Notes: generated from the sequence alone by a model not told the origin. A DNA stretch of 38,015 nucleotides from Hyphomicrobiales bacterium (GCA_003963125.1 RXJK01000054.1:1-38015); one strand, 5' to 3'. Shown: positions 1 to 7,549, counted from the first letter of the stretch. A program made the numbers and translations.

Positions 1-10
1 GGGTTCTTTC

Positions 11-41
11 GACAGCCGGGCTATGCCCGGCTGTCTTTCTT
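11..41 (+). terminator. Intrinsic terminator or attenuator ahead of livH
   Basis: A perfect 11-bp inverted repeat (GACAGCCGGGC at 11-21, GCCCGGCTGTC at 25-35) with a 3-nt TAT loop is followed by TTTCTT. This is a rho-independent terminator for an upstream plus-strand gene outside the window. In LIV operons the upstream gene is often the binding protein, so it could also be a partial terminator lowering permease expression (inference). An ATG in the loop at 23 is therefore an unlikely start for the next gene. Confidence 0.85.
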
Positions 42-61
42 CGCTCAGACTGCTTGGTCCG

Positions 62-1012
62 ATGGCCGAACTTCTTATCATTTCGACCTTGAACGGCGTG
101 CTGTTCGGCATGCTGCTGTTCCTCATGGCGAGCGGGCTCACGCTCATCTTCTCCATGATGGGCGTGCTCAATTTCGCGCACGCGAGCTTCTATATGCTCG
201 GCGCCTTCTTCGGCTTCCAGATCGCGCGCTGGGCCGGCTTCTGGCCGGCGCTGATCATCGCGCCGATCCTCGTCGGCGGTGTCGGCATGCTGATCGAGCG
301 CTTCGGTCTGCGTAACGTGCACAAGCACGGCCACGTGCCGGAGCTTCTTTTCACCTTCGGCCTCGCCTTCGTCATCGAGGAAGTGGTGCAGATGATCTGG
401 GGCAAGGCGCCCGTCGATTTCCGCGTGCCGGCGCTCCTCGACTTTCCCGCCTTCACCATCTTCGCCACCAACTATCCGGCCTACAAGCTGTTCATGCTGC
501 TGATCTCGGTGGCGATCTTCATCGGCCTGTTCGCCGTCCTGACGCGGACCCGCATCGGCCTCATCGTGCAGGCCGCGCTGACGCATCCGCACATGGTCGC
601 GCATCTCGGCCACAACGTGCCGCTCGTGTTCATGACGGTATTCGGCTTCGGCGCCGGACTCGCGGCCATCGCCGGCGTGATCGCTGGCCCTGCGCTGGTG
701 ACGCAGTCGAGCATGGCGGCGCTGCTCGGGCCCATTCTCTTCGTGGTTGTGGTCGTCGGCGGGCTCGGCTCGCTGCCTGGTGCCTTCGTCGCCTCGCTGC
801 TGATCGGCCTCCTGCAGACGTACGCAGTGTCCGTCAACGCCTCGATGGCGGATCTCCTGTCCTTCCTCAATTTCACCCCGGCGCCCGGCACGCTCCTGCG
901 TGACCTGTGGCAGGTGACGGTGGCGCAGATCGCGCCGATCCTGCCCTACATCCTCCTGGTGCTCGTCCTGATCTTCAAGCCAACCGGTCTCATGGGGACG
1001 CGCGACACATGA
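62..1012 (+). CDS. livH: LIV-type ABC transporter permease (LivH family)
   Basis: This encodes an inner-membrane permease of the branched-chain amino acid (HAAT) ABC family, 316 aa. It has about eight hydrophobic segments and the family stretch GLTLIFSMMGVLNFAHASF near the N-terminus, where LivH proteins carry a conserved NFAHG-like motif. It should pair with the LivM-like protein to form the translocation channel. I start it at ATG 62 because an in-frame ATG at 23 lies inside a terminator loop; no strong ribosome site precedes 62. The stop overlaps the livM start by 4 nt (ATGA), showing translational coupling. The substrate cannot be told from sequence: this family carries branched-chain amino acids, urea, amides or aromatic acids. 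The binding protein is not in the window next to it. Confidence 0.9.
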   Translation: MAELLIISTLNGVLFGMLLFLMASGLTLIFSMMGVLNFAHASFYMLGAFFGFQIARWAGFWPALIIAPILVGGVGMLIERFGLRNVHKHGHVPELLFTFGLAFVIEEVVQMIWGKAPVDFRVPALLDFPAFTIFATNYPAYKLFMLLISVAIFIGLFAVLTRTRIGLIVQAALTHPHMVAHLGHNVPLVFMTVFGFGAGLAAIAGVIAGPALVTQSSMAALLGPILFVVVVVGGLGSLPGAFVASLLIGLLQTYAVSVNASMADLLSFLNFTPAPGTLLRDLWQVTVAQIAPILPYILLVLVLIFKPTGLMGTRDT

Positions 1013-2307
1013 CCGGCGACGTCGTGAAGGCCTCCATGGCGAGCGAGCGGGGTTTCTTTCCCACCGAGCTTTTCGCACGCTGGGGCGTGTGGGTCGCGCT
1101 TGCCGCGCTGCTGCTGGTGCTGCCGCTGGTGTTCAAGTCCGGCACCGCGCTGACGATGATGAGCCTGATGGGCATCGCCATCGTCTTTGCCCTTTCCTAC
1201 AACATGCTGCTCGGGCAGACGGGTATGCTGTCCTTCGGGCACGCTGTGTACTACGGCCTCGGCGCCTACCTCGTGGTGCACGCGATCAACATCGTCACCG
1301 CGCAGAGACTGCCGATCCCGCTGCCGCTGATGCCGCTGATCGGCGGGCTTTCCGGGCTGTTCTTCGGCATCCTTTTCGGCTGGGTTTCGACGAAGCGCTC
1401 GGGCACGGCGTTCGCCATGATCTCGCTCGGCCTTGCCGAGTTGGTCGGCTCCTCATCGCTCATCCTGCGCGGCTTCTTCGGCGGCGAGGAGGGTGTGACG
1501 ACCAATCGCGCCAAGCTCCTGCGTGTGTTCGACTGGAACTTCGGGCCCCAGATCCAGGTCTACTACCTGATCGCGTTCTGGTGCCTCCTGTGCATGTACC
1601 TCATGTACAAGATCACGCGCACGCCGCTCGGCCGCATGTGCAACGCCACGCGCGACAACGCGGAACGCGTGCAGTTCGTCGGCTACAATCCGCAGGTCGT
1701 GCGCTTCCTGGCCTTTTGCCTGTCGGGCTTCTTCGCCGGCATTGCCGGCGGGCTCGCGGCGATCAACTTCGAGATCGCCAACTCGGCGCTGTTCTCGGCC
1801 GTGCAGTCGGGCAACGTGCTGCTCGCCACCTTCATCGGCGGCGCCGGTTTCTTCTTCGGGCCGGTCATCGGCGCGGTGCTCGTCAGCTACCTGCAGGTGA
1901 TGCTGTCCGACCTCACGGAGGTCTGGCAGCTCTACTTCGGCCTGATGTTCATCGCGGTGGTGATGTTTGCCCCGCAGGGGCTTGCCGGCCTCATCATGAT
2001 GCACGCGACGCTCGTCAAGCGCGGCACGTTGATGAAAGTGCTGCCGTCCTATCTCGTGTCCTTCATTCCCGCGCTGGCGATGACGGCCGGGCTGATCCTC
2101 ATCATCGAGATGCTGTTCCGCATTTCCGTGAAGGAGGGCGAAGCCCTGGTGATCAGGCCGCTCGGCCTCAACATGCCGCCGACCAGTCCGGTGCTCTGGG
2201 GCGTCGCGCTGGTGCTTCTTATCGGCGGTGGCTTCCTGTTCCGCATGACGTGGCCCATGGTCAGCAACGCTTGGGGCCGCGCCACCAGCGAGGGAGCCGC
2301 GGCATGA
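1009..2307 (+). CDS. livM: LIV-type ABC transporter permease (LivM family) with extra C-terminal membrane segments
   Basis: This is the second permease of the transporter, 432 aa. The core resembles LivM: LSYNMLLGQTGMLSFGHA near residue 60 and a PQGLAGLI segment where many LivM proteins end. About 105 further residues follow, with two more hydrophobic segments (roughly residues 345-370 and 390-412) and a polar tail. The LivM protein of the second transporter in this window (33131-34192) has no such tail. The gene overlaps livH and livG by 4 nt each (ATGA), so all three are co-translated. The tail could be a subfamily trait; its role is unknown. Membership of the family is clear. Confidence 0.9.
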   Translation: MTGDVVKASMASERGFFPTELFARWGVWVALAALLLVLPLVFKSGTALTMMSLMGIAIVFALSYNMLLGQTGMLSFGHAVYYGLGAYLVVHAINIVTAQRLPIPLPLMPLIGGLSGLFFGILFGWVSTKRSGTAFAMISLGLAELVGSSSLILRGFFGGEEGVTTNRAKLLRVFDWNFGPQIQVYYLIAFWCLLCMYLMYKITRTPLGRMCNATRDNAERVQFVGYNPQVVRFLAFCLSGFFAGIAGGLAAINFEIANSALFSAVQSGNVLLATFIGGAGFFFGPVIGAVLVSYLQVMLSDLTEVWQLYFGLMFIAVVMFAPQGLAGLIMMHATLVKRGTLMKVLPSYLVSFIPALAMTAGLILIIEMLFRISVKEGEALVIRPLGLNMPPTSPVLWGVALVLLIGGGFLFRMTWPMVSNAWGRATSEGAAA

Positions 2308-3056
2308 GCGTCTCCGAGATCGAACTGAAGGGCCTGAAGAAGAGCTTCGGTCCGACGGAAGTCATCCGCGGCATCGACCTCAGCGTCGTCAAGGGCGAGC
2401 GGCACGCGATCATCGGGCCCAACGGGGCTGGCAAGTCGACGCTGTTCGGCCTCGTCAGCGGGCTCCTCAAGCCCACCTCCGGCGCCATCATGCTGAAGGG
2501 CCAGGACATCACGCCGCTGCCGCCGCATCTCATCAACCGGCGCGGGCTGTCGCGCAGCTTCCAGGTGACGAACATCTTTCACCGCATGTCGGTGTGGGAG
2601 AACGTGCGCTGCGGCGTCTTGTGGTCGATCGGACAGCGCTACCGGTTCTGGCGCGATGTCGACAGCTCGCCGGAGGCCAACGAGCGCACCGAGCGCATCC
2701 TGACGGATTTCAACCTGATCGACCGCAAGGACGTGCTGGCGGGCGTGCTCACCTATGCCGAGCAGCGCGCGCTGGAGATCGCGATCACGGTCGCGGGCGG
2801 GGCCGACGTCATCCTCCTCGACGAGCCGACGGCCGGCATGAGCCGGCACGAGACCGACCGCGCGGTCGATCTTATCCGCAAGGTGAGCGAGGGGCGCACG
2901 CTGATGATCGTGGAGCACGACATGAGCGTGATCTTCGGGCTCGCGGACCGGATCTCGGTGCTGGTCTACGGGGCCATCATCGCCACGGGTACGCCGGACC
3001 AGATCCGCAACGATCCCAAGGTCAAGGAAGCCTACCTCGGGCAGGAGGCGCACTGA
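2304..3056 (+). CDS. livG: LIV-type ABC transporter ATPase (LivG family), atypical signature motif
   Basis: This is a cytoplasmic ATP-binding subunit, 250 aa. The Walker A motif GPNGAGKST is intact (Lys44), Walker B with catalytic glutamate reads LLDEPTAG (from about 171), and the switch histidine is in IVEHD. The ABC signature, usually LSxGE/Q, reads LTYAEQ (149-154), with Ala152 where a glycine normally contacts the ATP gamma-phosphate of the partner subunit. It overlaps livM by 4 nt and livF by 1 nt. In a LivG/LivF heterodimer this changed signature faces the Walker A of LivF, which is also altered (see livF). I see no frameshift, so it is probably functional but asymmetric. Confidence 0.9.
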   Translation: MSVSEIELKGLKKSFGPTEVIRGIDLSVVKGERHAIIGPNGAGKSTLFGLVSGLLKPTSGAIMLKGQDITPLPPHLINRRGLSRSFQVTNIFHRMSVWENVRCGVLWSIGQRYRFWRDVDSSPEANERTERILTDFNLIDRKDVLAGVLTYAEQRALEIAITVAGGADVILLDEPTAGMSRHETDRAVDLIRKVSEGRTLMIVEHDMSVIFGLADRISVLVYGAIIATGTPDQIRNDPKVKEAYLGQEAH

Positions 3057-3751
3057 TGCTCGAGGTGCGGGATCTGCACGCCTACTATGGCAAGAGCCAC
3101 ATCCTGCAGGGGGTGAACCTCCATGTGCGCGCGGGCGAGGTGGTGAGCCTCCTCGGGCGCAACGGCGTCGGGCGTTCGACGACGGTCAAGGCGATCATGG
3201 GCGAGGTGGAGCCCAAGGGCGAGATCCTGTTCAAGGAGCGCAACATCGCGGGGCTGCCGAGCTACCGTATCGCCCGCCTCGGCCTCGGCTACGTGCCGGA
3301 GAACCGGGACATCTTTCCGACGCTAACGGTGCGGCAGAACCTGCAGCTCGGTCTGAAGGACCCGAACAAGCCCGGCAAATGGCGCGAGGAGGACATGCTC
3401 GACATGTTCCCGAACCTCAAGCGCCGGGCCGATACGGCAGCCGGCGTGCTCTCGGGCGGCGAGAAGCAGATGCTCACCATCTGCCGCACGCTGATGGGCG
3501 ATCCCGACCTGATCATGATCGACGAGCCGACCGAAGGGCTGGCGCCGCTCATCGTCAAGCAGGTGGGCGAACTGATTTCGGAGATCGCGCGGCGCGGCGT
3601 GTCGATCCTGCTCGTCGAGCAGAAGCTGTCCATCGCGCTCGACATCTCGGCCCGGGTCTACGTCATGGGCCACGGCGCCATCGTGTTTGAGGGCACGCCC
3701 GCCGACCTGAAGTCGGCCGACGACGTGCGCCGCGAGTGGCTCGAGGTTTGA
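3056..3751 (+). CDS. livF: LIV-type ABC transporter ATPase (LivF family), Walker A Lys replaced by Arg
   Basis: This is the second ATP-binding subunit, 231 aa. The Walker A motif is GRNGVGRST: Arg40 stands where the invariant lysine binds the ATP phosphates. The signature LSGGEK (132-137) and Walker B/Glu (MIDEPTEG, Asp156-Glu157) are normal, and VEQ replaces the switch histidine, as is usual in LivF. Its start ATG shares the last base of the livG stop. The same residue in the second LivF of this window (31709-32416) is lysine, so this is not a general feature of the genome. It is the last gene of the operon; a palindromic repeat follows. Confidence 0.9.
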   Translation: MLEVRDLHAYYGKSHILQGVNLHVRAGEVVSLLGRNGVGRSTTVKAIMGEVEPKGEILFKERNIAGLPSYRIARLGLGYVPENRDIFPTLTVRQNLQLGLKDPNKPGKWREEDMLDMFPNLKRRADTAAGVLSGGEKQMLTICRTLMGDPDLIMIDEPTEGLAPLIVKQVGELISEIARRGVSILLVEQKLSIALDISARVYVMGHGAIVFEGTPADLKSADDVRREWLEV

Positions 3752-3824
3752 CCTCAGTCCGCAATGCAAACTTCCAGCGTCGACGAGGCTGCGGCTGAAG
3801 GAGGGCACAGTCTTCGAATTTGCG

Positions 3825-3923
3825 ATCCCGGAATCCGTGCGCCAGCACGGCTATCCGGGATCTTTCAGCGTGTCATGAGGCACTACGGGGAAAGATCCCG
3901 GCTCTCGCTGCGCTCGGCCGGGA
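3825..3923. repeat. Interspersed palindromic repeat, copy 1
   Basis: A nested palindrome lies between the convergent livF and coxG genes. Its arms are ATCCCGGA (3825-3832) with TCCGGGAT (3854-3861), an inner hairpin CCGTGC/GCACGG (3835-3840, 3845-3850), and CCGGGATCTTTC (3855-3866) with GAAAGATCCCGG (3890-3901), followed by a GC-rich stretch ending GGCCGGGA. It aligns with the element at 24184-24291, sharing ATCCCGGAA, CGTGCGC and TATCCGGGA in the same order. This is typical of small non-coding palindromes scattered in alphaproteobacterial genomes. It may also end transcripts from both sides. Confidence 0.75.
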
Positions 3924-3961
3924 AGGCATTTCTGAAAGGTGCGGTGCTCTCTCGAACAGCC

Positions 3962-4492
3962 TCAGCGGCCGAAGAGCCAGGCGAGGAGGCGCTGCCACCA
4001 GGACACTTTGGCCTTCTGCGTCGGCATGCCGGAGATCTCCGGCTCCTTGGGGCCGCCGACGACGGTGCCGAAGCGGTCGAAGAACTCGCCGGCCAGCTTC
4101 TTCGCGGTGGAATCGATGAGGCGGCCGCCGACCTGGGCGAGCTTGCCGCCGACATCGGCGTGGACCACGTAGGAGAGCAGCGTCGCGCCCGGGCCGTCGT
4201 CCTTCAGGGTCACCGTGGCACCACCCTTGGCGTGCCCTGCCATGCCGCCCGAGCCTTCGCCCGAGATCTTGTAGCCGTTCGGCGGATCGAGGTCGGACAG
4301 CGTGACCTTGCCGGCGAAGGTGGCCCGGACGGGCCCGACCTGCAGGAGCACCTTGGCGGTCATCTCCGTGTCGGACAGCTTCTCGATCGATTGGCAGCCC
4401 GGGATGCACTGGCGCAGGATCTCGGGATCGTTCAGCGCCGCCCAGACCTTTTGGCGGCTCGCCTCGATCCTCTGTTCGCCGGTCATGTCCAT
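3962..4492 (-). CDS. coxG: CoxG family protein (SRPBCC fold), orphan
   Basis: This encodes a protein of the CO-dehydrogenase subunit G family, 176 aa. The SRPBCC-type lipid-binding fold is seen in the opening TGEQRIEASRQKVWAALND and the core KISGEGSGGMAGHAKGGA. In Oligotropha, CoxG helps attach CO dehydrogenase to the membrane. The C-terminus here (WWQRLLAWLFGR) is a short amphipathic aromatic helix suited to membrane contact. I chose the ATG at 4492 because AAAGG lies 9 nt before it; an in-frame ATG at 4501 directly abuts that site. No coxMSL or other molybdenum hydroxylase gene is within the window, so a partner enzyme is not visible and the real role is open. Confidence 0.85.
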   Translation of the reverse strand: MDMTGEQRIEASRQKVWAALNDPEILRQCIPGCQSIEKLSDTEMTAKVLLQVGPVRATFAGKVTLSDLDPPNGYKISGEGSGGMAGHAKGGATVTLKDDGPGATLLSYVVHADVGGKLAQVGGRLIDSTAKKLAGEFFDRFGTVVGGPKEPEISGMPTQKAKVSWWQRLLAWLFGR

Positions 4493-4624
4493 AGGGGCCA
4501 TCCTTTCGCTTTGGGCCGGACTATACCCGCCCCGGCACGGGCTGCCAGTGGAAACGGGGCGCCGCCGCCGCGCCTCCTTCTGCCCGCGGGCGTGGTAACC
4601 AAGTTCTTCGCCTCAATCGGATTT

Positions 4625-4654
4625 TTGACGTCCGGCCGTACCGTTCCGTATAAA
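4625..4654 (+). promoter_or_regulatory. Candidate sigma-70 promoter of the lipoprotein gene
   Basis: TTGACG (4625-4630) and TATAAA (4649-4654) are separated by 18 bp, in an A/T-richer patch upstream of the lipoprotein gene at 4720. The predicted start point near 4661 falls in a perfect inverted repeat AAATTG-TCGGG-CAATTT (4658-4674), which could be an operator or a 5' hairpin. Both readings are inference. Confidence 0.55.
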
Positions 4655-4719
4655 GTCAAATTGTCGGGCAATTTCTCGCTCAACATAAATTGGGCCGCTT
4701 GAAGCCCTAAAAGGCGCGC

Positions 4720-5175
4720 ATGCGTTGGGCGTATTTCCTGCCTGTGGTCGCCAGCGCCGTGGCTCTCGCCCTGATCTCGGGCTGTTCGGGGGCCGCGGGC
4801 CCGACGTTTTTCCCCGGCCTCAAAAATCCTGCGGATGAGGAGAAGGCGGAAGAGAAGGCGCCGGAGCCTGCCTGCAAGACCACGAGTTCGTGCGCCGGCG
4901 TTCTGAAAAAGCTCGTGGCGCAAAAGGATCGCTCGTGGGTGGGCAAGCCCGTCGCGCCGGAAGGCTACAGCGACGGCACGCGGCTCTTTGCCTATCGCGC
5001 GCTGCGCAAGAAGATGACCTGCCCTGAAATCGAGCGCGCGGTCGATGAGACTGCCTCGGCACGCAGCAAGCTCAGTGGCGAGAGCAATGCCGCCGTGCGC
5101 GCACTGATGGGCAAGGTCAACACGGAACTGCGCGCCGAGCGGCTCGCGCGCTGCCGGCACAAGCCCACCGGCTGA
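4720..5175 (+). CDS. Putative lipoprotein, function unknown
   Basis: This encodes a 151-aa protein with a lipoprotein signal: charged start MRW, a hydrophobic stretch, then the lipobox ISGC with Cys22. The mature part begins with a Gly/Pro-rich linker and a Glu/Ala/Lys-rich stretch (about 37-50), followed by a small domain with four further cysteines (about 52, 58, 100 and 145) that could form disulfides in the periplasm. I do not recognise a family. It stands alone, divergent from coxG, with its own promoter-like sequence, and ends 80 nt before the thioesterase-like gene. Confidence 0.7.
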   Translation: MRWAYFLPVVASAVALALISGCSGAAGPTFFPGLKNPADEEKAEEKAPEPACKTTSSCAGVLKKLVAQKDRSWVGKPVAPEGYSDGTRLFAYRALRKKMTCPEIERAVDETASARSKLSGESNAAVRALMGKVNTELRAERLARCRHKPTG

Positions 5176-5255
5176 GTAAGGGACGCCGGGTCTCCTTGCC
5201 CGCCGGCTATCGCCTGTGCTTGATGCCCTCTCCACCGCAGAGGGCTTTCGCGATC

Positions 5256-5666
5256 ATGACCGACTTGAGTGCCGTCCATGCAGGTCTCACGGGCTCCGTC
5301 ACGCTGCTTGTCGGCGCGGAACAGACGGCGCCGCGCATCGGCAGCGGGCTCGTCCCCGTGCTGGCGACGCCGGTGATGATCAACCTCATGGAAGCGGCCG
5401 CCCTGAAGGCTGTCGAGCATCTCCTGCCGCCCGGGCACCAGAGCCTCGGCATCCATCTCGACGTGAAGCACTTTGCCGCGACACCCGTCGGCATGCGCGT
5501 GACGGCGACCGCGGAAGTCACGTCCGTCAATGGCCGCAGCGTTACCTTCAAAGTGAGCGCGGCGGACGAGCGAGAACTCGTCGGCGAGGGCAGTCACGAG
5601 CGCGTCGTCGTCAACGTGGCGCGCTTCGACCAGCGCGTGCAGAAGAAGCTCGCGCCGCCGGCGTGA
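5256..5666 (+). CDS. Hotdog-fold acyl-CoA thioesterase, FlK (fluoroacetyl-CoA thioesterase) like
   Basis: This encodes a 136-aa single-domain hotdog protein. Thr38, Glu46 and His72 have exactly the spacing of the FlK catalytic residues Thr42, Glu50 and His76 from Streptomyces cattleya, in the contexts ATPVMINLMEAAAL and GIHLDVKHFAATPVGM. FlK hydrolyses fluoroacetyl-CoA, but most relatives act on unknown acyl-CoAs, so the substrate is not assigned. I start at ATG 5256 (AGAGGG 11 nt upstream) because the upstream in-frame extension is not hotdog-like. It is convergent with the protease gene, 12 nt apart. It may clear an unwanted acyl-CoA (inference). Confidence 0.8.
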   Translation: MTDLSAVHAGLTGSVTLLVGAEQTAPRIGSGLVPVLATPVMINLMEAAALKAVEHLLPPGHQSLGIHLDVKHFAATPVGMRVTATAEVTSVNGRSVTFKVSAADERELVGEGSHERVVVNVARFDQRVQKKLAPPA

Positions 5667-5678
5667 TCACGGCCGCGG

Positions 5679-6710
5679 CTATTTCAGGTCGTTCTTGAAC
5701 TCCGCGACAAGCGCGTCCACACGTGTCTTGTTGAGGCCCGACTTCAGCAGCAGCGCTTCGTATTCCTTCACGGGGTCGGCAGCTGCGGCGCTGCGCGTGA
5801 GAACGGGCGCGGGCGCGCCCGCGGAGGCCACGGGACGGCCGCCGTTCGCCGGGTAGACGCGCGCCATGAATTCCCTGTCGGCTTCGGAGATCTCGAAGTT
5901 CGTCTGCACGTAGCAGGCGCTCTTCTCGCCCTGCTTGAAGAGCCACGGCGGCAGGCTGTAGTGCATGATCGACTTGCGATCGACCTCGGTGGCGTTGAGT
6001 TCGGGCGCCTCGGAATACTGCTTGAAGTTGCGGATCGTCTGCTCGCGGGGCCAGCCGCGCAGTGCGCCGTACGCCATCACCGCTTCCTCGTAGTACTCGG
6101 CGCCGCAGTTGGCCTTGGGGCTCTGGTGCTCGTGGAGAAGGCCCAGCGCGTGGCCGAACTCGTGCAGGATGAGGCGCCGGGCCTCGGCCTCGGGCATCGA
6201 CTGGCCTTCGCGGTTCACGGGAAGCTGGTCGCGGCCGAGGTAACTCAGATTGAGCGAGTGCTCGTCCTTGCGGCTCAAGGTGCCGAGCGCCGACCAGAAG
6301 CCGGACTTGGGGCCGCTGTCCACGAAGTCGACCTTGATGGCCTCGCTGTTGTCGCCCTTGCAGGAGCGCAGATTGCCGGGCTCGCCGAATTCCAGTTTCA
6401 CGTTGGCGTAGCGCATCCATTCGGAGGCGTACTTGGCGACGCGCTCGCGCGCGGCTGGCGTGCCGGAGCGGAAGCAGACCTTGATGAGTTCGCCGGGCTT
6501 CCAGGTGAGCGTGCGGACGACGACGGCGCGCAGGGCGCTGCGTGTGGCTGCGGGCGCCTCAGGGGGGGCGAGGCGGCCGAGATCGGGATAGAGGGCCTTG
6601 TTGTACTGTGCCGCGCACGGCTGGTCGTAGGTATCGGCGTTGACCTGCTGGGCGGATAGCGGAAGCGGCAGGAGGAGAAACGCAATCGTCCCGAACATCA
6701 GCCTGCGCAT
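5679..6710 (-). CDS. Secreted astacin-type (M12A) zinc metalloprotease
   Basis: This encodes a 343-aa protein with a Sec signal peptide (about residues 1-20, ending LSA). The zinc motif HEFGHALGLLHEH has His183, Glu184, His187 and His193, and a Met-turn SIMHY (247-251) follows, the pattern of astacins (HExxHxxGxxHE plus SxMHY). The extended N-terminal part up to about 100 could act as a propeptide, and the C-terminus after about 290 is a low-complexity Ala/Pro linker with a short Lys/Leu-rich helix. I start at ATG 6710, where GAGGAG lies 7 nt upstream; an in-frame ATG at 6728 lacks this. It stands alone between thioesterase and cheW genes. Expected location is periplasmic or extracellular; the substrate is unknown. 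Confidence 0.85.
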   Translation of the reverse strand: MRRLMFGTIAFLLLPLPLSAQQVNADTYDQPCAAQYNKALYPDLGRLAPPEAPAATRSALRAVVVRTLTWKPGELIKVCFRSGTPAARERVAKYASEWMRYANVKLEFGEPGNLRSCKGDNSEAIKVDFVDSGPKSGFWSALGTLSRKDEHSLNLSYLGRDQLPVNREGQSMPEAEARRLILHEFGHALGLLHEHQSPKANCGAEYYEEAVMAYGALRGWPREQTIRNFKQYSEAPELNATEVDRKSIMHYSLPPWLFKQGEKSACYVQTNFEISEADREFMARVYPANGGRPVASAGAPAPVLTRSAAAADPVKEYEALLLKSGLNKTRVDALVAEFKNDLK

Positions 6711-6858
6711 GCAGGATCTCCTCGCCACGCAATACGGGGGGCGGCGGCCAATGCGGCCACCGGACGGCTTACAGGTTGCTTGCGGATTATAGCCAGATTT
6801 CGACAGGGCGCTGTGGCGCGCCCCGAAGCTGATTAACGGCGGGTTGGCCGGGCCTTCC

Positions 6859-7326
6859 TCAGGCTGCGGCCTTTTCCGGCGGCGGCAGCACGGCCTCGAT
6901 GGCGATGATGCTGATCAGGCGGCCTTCCATAGCGATCACGCCGCGCACGAAGCGCTTGGCCATGTCGGAGGCGACGTCGGGGGTCGGCTGGATCTCTTCC
7001 TCGGTGACCGTGAAGATATCCGAAACGCCTTCGACCAGAAGGCCGGCGATCTGCGTGCCCGACTGGGCGACCATGATGGCGTGGCGGGCGGTGGGCTCGG
7101 CAGCGGGGTAGCCGAGGCGCGAGGCGAGGTCGACGATCGGCAGGACCGTGCCGCGCAGATTGATTACGCCGCGCACGAACTCGGGGGCCTGCGGGAGCGG
7201 GGTCGCCATGGTCCAGCCGCGGATCTCGCGCACCGACATCACGTCGACGCAGAACTCCTGGCCGCCGATGCGGAACGCGATCAGCTCACGCTTGCCGTTG
7301 GCGCCTGCCTTGCCGGTCAGATTCAT
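6859..7326 (-). CDS. cheW: CheW-like chemotaxis coupling protein
   Basis: This encodes a 155-aa single CheW domain: LIAFRIGGQEFCVDVMSVREI near the start, then GVINLRGTVLPIVDL, the family signature, and FVRGVIAMEGRLISII at the end. CheW proteins are cytoplasmic adaptors linking chemoreceptors to the CheA kinase. I start at ATG 7326 (GGAG 10 nt upstream); the longer reading frame back to 7485 gives a tail unlike CheW. No cheA, receptor or flagellar gene is near, so it is a stray coupling protein that must work with partners elsewhere. It is transcribed in the same direction as the phasin gene but is separated from it by a terminator. Confidence 0.9.
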   Translation of the reverse strand: MNLTGKAGANGKRELIAFRIGGQEFCVDVMSVREIRGWTMATPLPQAPEFVRGVINLRGTVLPIVDLASRLGYPAAEPTARHAIMVAQSGTQIAGLLVEGVSDIFTVTEEEIQPTPDVASDMAKRFVRGVIAMEGRLISIIAIEAVLPPPEKAAA

Positions 7327-7496
7327 CGACGCATTACTCCGCTGCAAGTCCGCCGGACCGATACAACCGGACGGCACGTTGGGATGCGTCAGGGTAGCGC
7401 GAAATGGTTTAGAAGTTTTCCCATCCGTTATCGCCCGGTGGCCCGGTCGGCGCGTGGAATTGGGGCCGAATTCGCGGCCATTCACGAAATGGCGAC

Positions 7497-7525
7497 AAAA
7501 AACCCCGGCGCGGAGGCCGGGGTTT
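7497..7525 (-). terminator. Intrinsic terminator of the phasin gene
   Basis: A 10-bp perfect stem (AAACCCCGGC at 7500-7509 with GCCGGGGTTT at 7516-7525 on the plus strand) with a 6-nt loop is followed, reading the minus strand, by a run of six T (7502 to 7497). It lies 25 nt beyond the phasin stop codon. Confidence 0.9.
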
Positions 7526-7549
7526 CAGATCGATGAAATTCGGGCCCGT

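Noticed and set aside
1089-3056. A 655-codon frame reading through livM and livG
   Set aside because: Its first 400 codons are an out-of-frame shadow of livM; only the end, from 2304, is the real livG.
3764-4702. A 312-codon plus-strand frame over coxG
   Set aside because: It opposes the well-supported coxG gene and covers the palindromic repeat; the translation is compositionally biased.
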